64,000 nucleotides of DNA. Origin: Actinophytocola algeriensis (GTDB lineage: Bacteria; Actinomycetota; Actinomycetes; Mycobacteriales; Pseudonocardiaceae). A model generated the notes under the pieces. The model was not told where the DNA came from. It ran no database searches and saw only the letters and a list, made by a program, of their open reading frames with translations. The position numbers and the translations under genes were made by a program. Below, in pieces: positions 42,201-48,200 of this stretch (positions are counted from its first letter, which is position 1; each line of letters begins with the position of its first letter). The stretch covers positions 107,232 to 171,231 of the forward strand of contig NZ_JACHJQ010000003.1 of the NCBI RefSeq assembly GCF_014203735.1, read 5' to 3'.

Positions 42201-45200
42201 CCTCGCCGCGAGCCGGGCCACCCCGGGCGGCCGGTCGTTCCACCACGGTCCCTTCGAGGAGCGGCCGGGCTACCACACCGTCCAGGCCGAAGGCGGCCCC
42301 GCCGGGATCCGGGCGGGCAACCGGTGGTTCACGATCAGCCAGTTCGCCACCATGCTCCGGTTCGACCCGAACTGGCGCGGGCAGGACGTGTGGATCGCCG
42401 ACGTCGGGGCCGGCCTGACCGAGGAGCAGCTCGCCGAGCTCGGCCGGGAGCTGGGTGTGCCGGTCCGGGGCGAGCTGCTCCACGGCGACGCGTCGCCCAC
42501 GCCCCCCGTCCTTCCCGCCGACACCGACCCCGCGATCACCCGGGCGATGGCCGAGAGCGAGGCGACACCGGGTGGCCGCGCGTACTTCCCGGCGGGCGAC
42601 CCCCGGCACGACGCGGCACAGCAGGTCCCGCCCGTGCCCGGCTCACCGGTTCGCCTTCGCGTGCACATCGAGGGTGCCGTGGATCGCGTGCGGATCGGGG
42701 ACCGCCTGTTCACGATGGCCGAGTTCGCCACCATGCTGCGGCACGCGCCGGATTTCGCGGGCCGGGACCTGTTCATCGACGCGGAAGGCGTCGGGCTCAC
42801 GGCGGCGGCGCTGGCACAACTGGACAGCCTGGTCGACGGGCAGGTGTTCTCCTACCGGCAGTCGCTCGCCGACCTCCTCGAGGCCAGTGAGACCACGCCC
42901 GCCGGCCGCTCCTTCCACGCCCCGGGACACGCAGACTTCCGGCACCTCGCCCAGGCCATGGCGCCCGTCGTCGAGCGACACGTGGTCCACGTCCTCGGCG
43001 ACGTCGACCACGTGCTGGTCGGCGGGGAACGGCTGACCATGGCCGAACTGGCCACCCTGATCGGCCACGACGCGAGCAGGCAGGGCCGGGCGGTCGTGGT
43101 CGACGCGGCCGGGATCGGGCTGTCCAGCCTGGCGATCGCGGAGCTGGCCGCGCACCTCGGCGCCGCCGGGATCCACGTCGAGTCCAGCACCACGGCACCC
43201 GCGGACGTCCTCCTGCAGAGCCGCGAAACGCCTGGCGGCCGGGCGTTCTACCCGAACTACTGGCCCAAGGCCCACGCCGAGGCCCAGCAGGCACCGCGAC
43301 TCCCGGGGTTCCACACGGTGCACGTGGCCGCCGGGCCGGACGGGATCTGGTTCGGCGTCCAGCGCCTCACCACCGCGCAGTTCGCCGAGGTGCTCCGCCA
43401 CGACCCGAGCTGGGACCGCGGGCGCGTGCGGGCACTGTGGATCACCGACGCCAACACCGGACTGACCACCGCGCAGCGCGACGAGATCGCCGGCCTCCTC
43501 GGCGTCACCGTGCGATCGGACAACACCGCGGTCGCCGACGCGCTGGCCGGGAGCACGCTCGTCGGGGGCAACCGGGTCTTCGGTGCGCTGGTCCCTGCCG
43601 AGCAGGCCGACCCGGACGTGCACACCGTCCACGTCGTCGGGGACATGACCGCGGTCCGCATCGGGGACCGGCGGTTCACCATCGAGGAGTTCGCCAAGCT
43701 GGTCCGGCTGGACCTGGCGTGGCAGGGGCGGCCGGTGCGGGTCGCCGGTCCGGTCGGGCTCACGGTGCGGGCGCGGCAGGAGCTGGCGGACCTGCTCGGT
43801 GTGCCGGTGCACGGCGAGAGCCCGGTCGCCGACGCGCTCACGGCGAGCCACGGGGTGCCGGGCGGCCGGTCGTTCCTGCCGGACGGTGCCACGGTCGCCG
43901 AGCCGGGCGACACGTTCCACACCGTCCACGTGCGCGGCGAGCGCGGCGACGTCGTCATCGACGGCAGGCCCTTCACCGTCGCCGAGCTGGCGGCCCTGAT
44001 CCGCCACGACCCGGCGTGGGCGGGCAAGCGGGTCATGATCGCCGTCGACGGCACGGGTCCGGCCGCGGCGGAGCTCGCCGAGCTGGCGCGGGAGCTGGGT
44101 GTGGCGGTCGAGACCACCGGCCCGGCCCACGACGGCACGGACCTGTTCAGCCGCAAGCCTTCCGTGAGCAACGCCGAGGTCCTGGCGAGTGGTGAGCACT
44201 TGCCGCTCACCGAGGAGACCGTGCGTGAGCACGCGACCGCCGCGGACCGCGACCTGACCGGTGTCGACGTCGTCGTGGTCACCGATCCGGTGGAACTGAA
44301 GTACCTCGACGACGAGCGCGCGGCCGCGGCCACGACGCTCGTGCACGGCGTGCCGCAGATCCGGCTCGGCCCGGCGAGCTTCGCCGACCATGACACACTG
44401 GTCGCGACCATCGCGCACGAGATGACCCACGTCGGTCAGCTCCTCGACGGCCGTGGCGGTGAGGACAGGCACCAGCTCGAAAACGAGGCGGAGGCCAGTG
44501 AGGCCCCCGCGGTGGAGAGGTACCACGAGCATGTCGGCAGTCCGGTTCATCATCGAGGCGACGTACGACATCCCGGGCCGGGACGGCATCCTCACGACGG
44601 GCCTGGTCGTGAGCGGCCGGATCCAGGACGGGACGGTCCTGCGCAACGAGAGCACGGGCCAGGAGGTGCGCGTGCTGGGCGTGGAGTTCCTGACGCCGAA
44701 GCAGGTCGGCACCGACCGGCGGACCCTGCGGATCGACAGGAAGGACCGGACGGCGCTGACCGAGGGCGCGGTGCTGACGAGTCCGGAGTAGCGCCGACGC
44801 TGTTCCGCCGCATCGGGCCGCCGCCGCCAAAACCCGGAGAGCCCGAAGTCTTCGCGGTGCGGCCGGTGGCGCGGTCCAGGTTCCGGGTGGACCAGCAGGC
44901 CCGCCGCGACTGGCACGTCGTGCTCCAGCACGCGCGTGCCGCGGTGACGCGGGTCGTCGGCGACGTCGTCGGGGTGAAGAGCGCCCGCAAGGTCGACGAC
45001 GTCGGGAACTTCGAGGTCACGCGCGCCGACAAGGCCGGTTCCACGTTCACCGTCCGGGTCGTGGCCGAGCCGACCCGCGACGGCGCGCCCGCCGAGGTGG
45101 TCGTCACCGGGCCGGGGCGGGGCGTGATCCGGGTGTCGGAGCGCGCCACCAAGGACATCCTCGACCGCGCGGTCGCGAGCGCCCTCGCCCAGCTGTCCGC

Positions 45201-48200
45201 CCGCCTCGCGGGCAACGCGAACAGCCAGGACCTGCTCACCCGCGAGCACCACCCCGGCCACGGGCTGACCCGTTCCGCGCACGACGCGGGACGCGAGACC
45301 GAGCTGGCCCACCTCGTCCGCACCCGGCAGGAGGCGGGCCGGTACCGCCTGCTGCGCAAGCACCGGCTCGCCACCGAATGGCGTGCGCTCGTCGAGGACA
45401 TGGGGGTCCACGCGGAGGAGGAAGCCGGTCCCCAGCGCCGCGCGGTGGCCTCGCCCGGCACCCGGCACCTGCTCGACCGGCACGCGGGCCCGGGTACACG
45501 CAGGCCGAGCTGGGTGCACGAACCCAGCGGGTACACGCCGTGGAAAGCCTTCGTCCCCGCCTTCGGCGCGAGCATCATCCCCGGTCTCGGCGCGTCGGCG
45601 GTGATCGCCGGGCTGTCGATCGCCGCGGGCGAGTCGTTGATGGTCGCCGCTGCGGTCGGGTTGATGAACCTCGGCACGGCGGTGACGGGCACCATCGTCG
45701 CCAGGTGGTTCGGCAGGCGCGAGAAGGACCTGGTCGACGCGGGACACGGCTACTTCGGCCAGAAGCGGGCCCACGAGATCGCGGTGAAACGCGCGGCCAT
45801 CACGAATCCGCTGCTCGCCCGCATGCGCACCCTGGGCATCGACGTCACCGCCCCCGGTCCCGCCGAGCCGCCGCCGACCGGCCCCGAACCGCCCAAGGTG
45901 CAGCCGTACGGGGCTCTGCTCGTCAGCCGAGGGCTGCCGCCACTGGTCGGCGCGATCGCCGCGACCACGTTGCTGCCGCTGGGTCTGCCGTTCTGGAACC
46001 TCGTGACGCACTGGGGCATCGCCGGTTTCGCCGGGATCTTCGGGCCGATGGCGGAGCGCTACTTCCGCGGCCGGATCGTGTCCCGCGAGTGGAAGCGGTT
46101 CGACGCGATCGGCCGTGAGCTCGACCGCCGCAACGCGAAGTTCGACGAACAGTTCGCCGGGCACCTGCACGCGCTGATGGACCGCATCGACCGGATCGCG
46201 GATGTCACCTCGCCGCGTGTGTCGCCGGTGCGGGAGCCCCTCGGCGACGTCACCGTCGAGAAGGACGCCGCCAACCGCTACGGCGCGAACTCGGCCCCCA
46301 ACAACGCGGGCGACTTCTCCCGTGACGCCACCAACGCCCCGAGCCGGATGGGCAACGCGCTGCTCGACTCGGTCAGCGCGACCGGCAGCGCCGCGCTCGA
46401 CGCGGTGGGCAGCGGCCTGACCCGCTTCGGGCTCGGCGTCGTGGTCGCGGCGTTCCTGGACCGGGAGTTCACCCGCGACGAGTACGCCAAGATCGTCGCC
46501 CAGGTCAAGTTCGACTTCGGCGCGACGATGCTCGAGCAGGCCGCACAGCAGGAACGGGCCCTGCTCGCGATGCTCGCCGAGGTGGAGAGCCGCGTGGAGG
46601 CGGCAGAGGCGACGGCACTCGGTCAGGCGTCGCAGGACGCCGCTCCCGACGCCGTCGTCCCGTTGCCACCGAACCCCGCGCACCGCCCACCGGGGCACCG
46701 CGGCATCCCCGAGTTCCGCAAGCAGGGCATCCTCCAGGCGGCCGCGCTGGAGAGCGTCGCCGTGTTCTCCGCCGCGGTATGGCACCAGGGCTGGCAGACG
46801 AAGTACGTGGTGGGCGCCGCCGCACTGGGGATCGTGGCGAGCTTCCCGCTGCGGTTCATGCACCGGCGTGCCGAGCAGCACGCGGTGGACCGGAAGATCT
46901 TCGCCGACCGCGCGAAGGAGCGGGTGGTCGAGGCCGCGGAAGCGATGGCCGTGCGCGGCTTCATGCAGGAGCTGATCAACCGCGAGGTCGCGGAAGCCGA
47001 GCGCGTGCGGACCGCGGGCCACGGCCCGCACGCGCTCACCCCGGCGCCCGCGCGCCCGCCGGTCCCCCCGCACCTCGACAGCGCCGACCCCGCCTACCCG
47101 GACCACATCGAGGCACTCGTGGCCCACGAACGCGAGCTGCTGCGCCGTGAGCCGCGACCGCTGTCGAAGCTCGGCGCCCGCCTCGTCGCACTGCAGCGGC
47201 TCGACCGGCTGGTGGCACGCACCCGGCTGTTCTCCCGGCACGAGGCCCGCACCGGCGACAGCGGACCGGCGCGGCAGGCCAGGACGGACCTCGCCAAGAT
47301 CTGGCAGGCGTACCGGAAGCTGGTCGCGGACGGCACCGCCATGCCGTACGACCACGAGCAGTACCTCACGGCACGGCAGCAGGTCGCCGAGCAGCTGCGG
47401 TCCTACCTGGGCCAGAGCACGGCGATCCCGGGCGGCCGGATGTTCTTCGCCGCGGGCGATCCGCTGCTGACCGACCGGCTCGGCGTGCGGCAGGTGGACG
47501 GCGTCTACACGATCGACGCGCACGGCGTCGAGCACGGACCCGACGGCATCGCGCTCCGCATCGGCGCGCACCTGCTCACCGTCGAGCACCTGGACGCCAT
47601 CCTCGACGCCGACCCGAACTACCACGGCGGACCCATCCGGCTCCTCGTCTGCGCGGCGGGCCGCGGCGAGGAGAGCTTCGCCCAGCGCCTCGCCGACCGG
47701 CGCGGAGAACGGGTCATCGCGCCAACCGCCCACTACGGCGTCGACCACAACGGCACGGAGTTCGTCACCGACGTCGAGGTCGACGCCAACGGCATCATCC
47801 GGCCGAAGTTCCCGCCCACGGGGGAAATGCGCGCGTTCGAGCCGAGGAAGAACAACGTCGCCCACCTGGCCCCGGACCTCGTGGAGCCACCCGTCTACGT
47901 CGGTGCGGGCGCCCTCGACAACGACAACCCGTGGCGGCTGCGCGGCGGCGGCACCTACGAGCCGAGCGCGCGGGAGCGCGAGCTGGCGGGCCACACGATC
48001 GCCGACATGCACCTGCTCCGCAGCGAGCTGGCCGACAACACGAGCGTGACGTTCCGCGTCACCCTCGACGACGGCACGCAGGCCGTGTACAAGCCGATCC
48101 TCGGCGAGCAGCACGGCCAGCGGGAACACATCTCCGGGAACCTCGGTGCCCGGGAGGTCGCCGCGTCGCGGGTGGACGAGATGTTCGGCTTCGGCCTGGT

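Noticed and set aside
44531..44791. Giant-frame translation of this interval as real protein
   Set aside because: It reads as His/Gly/Arg/Pro-rich shadow, while the other frame gives a coherent beta-barrel protein with start, stop and ribosome site.
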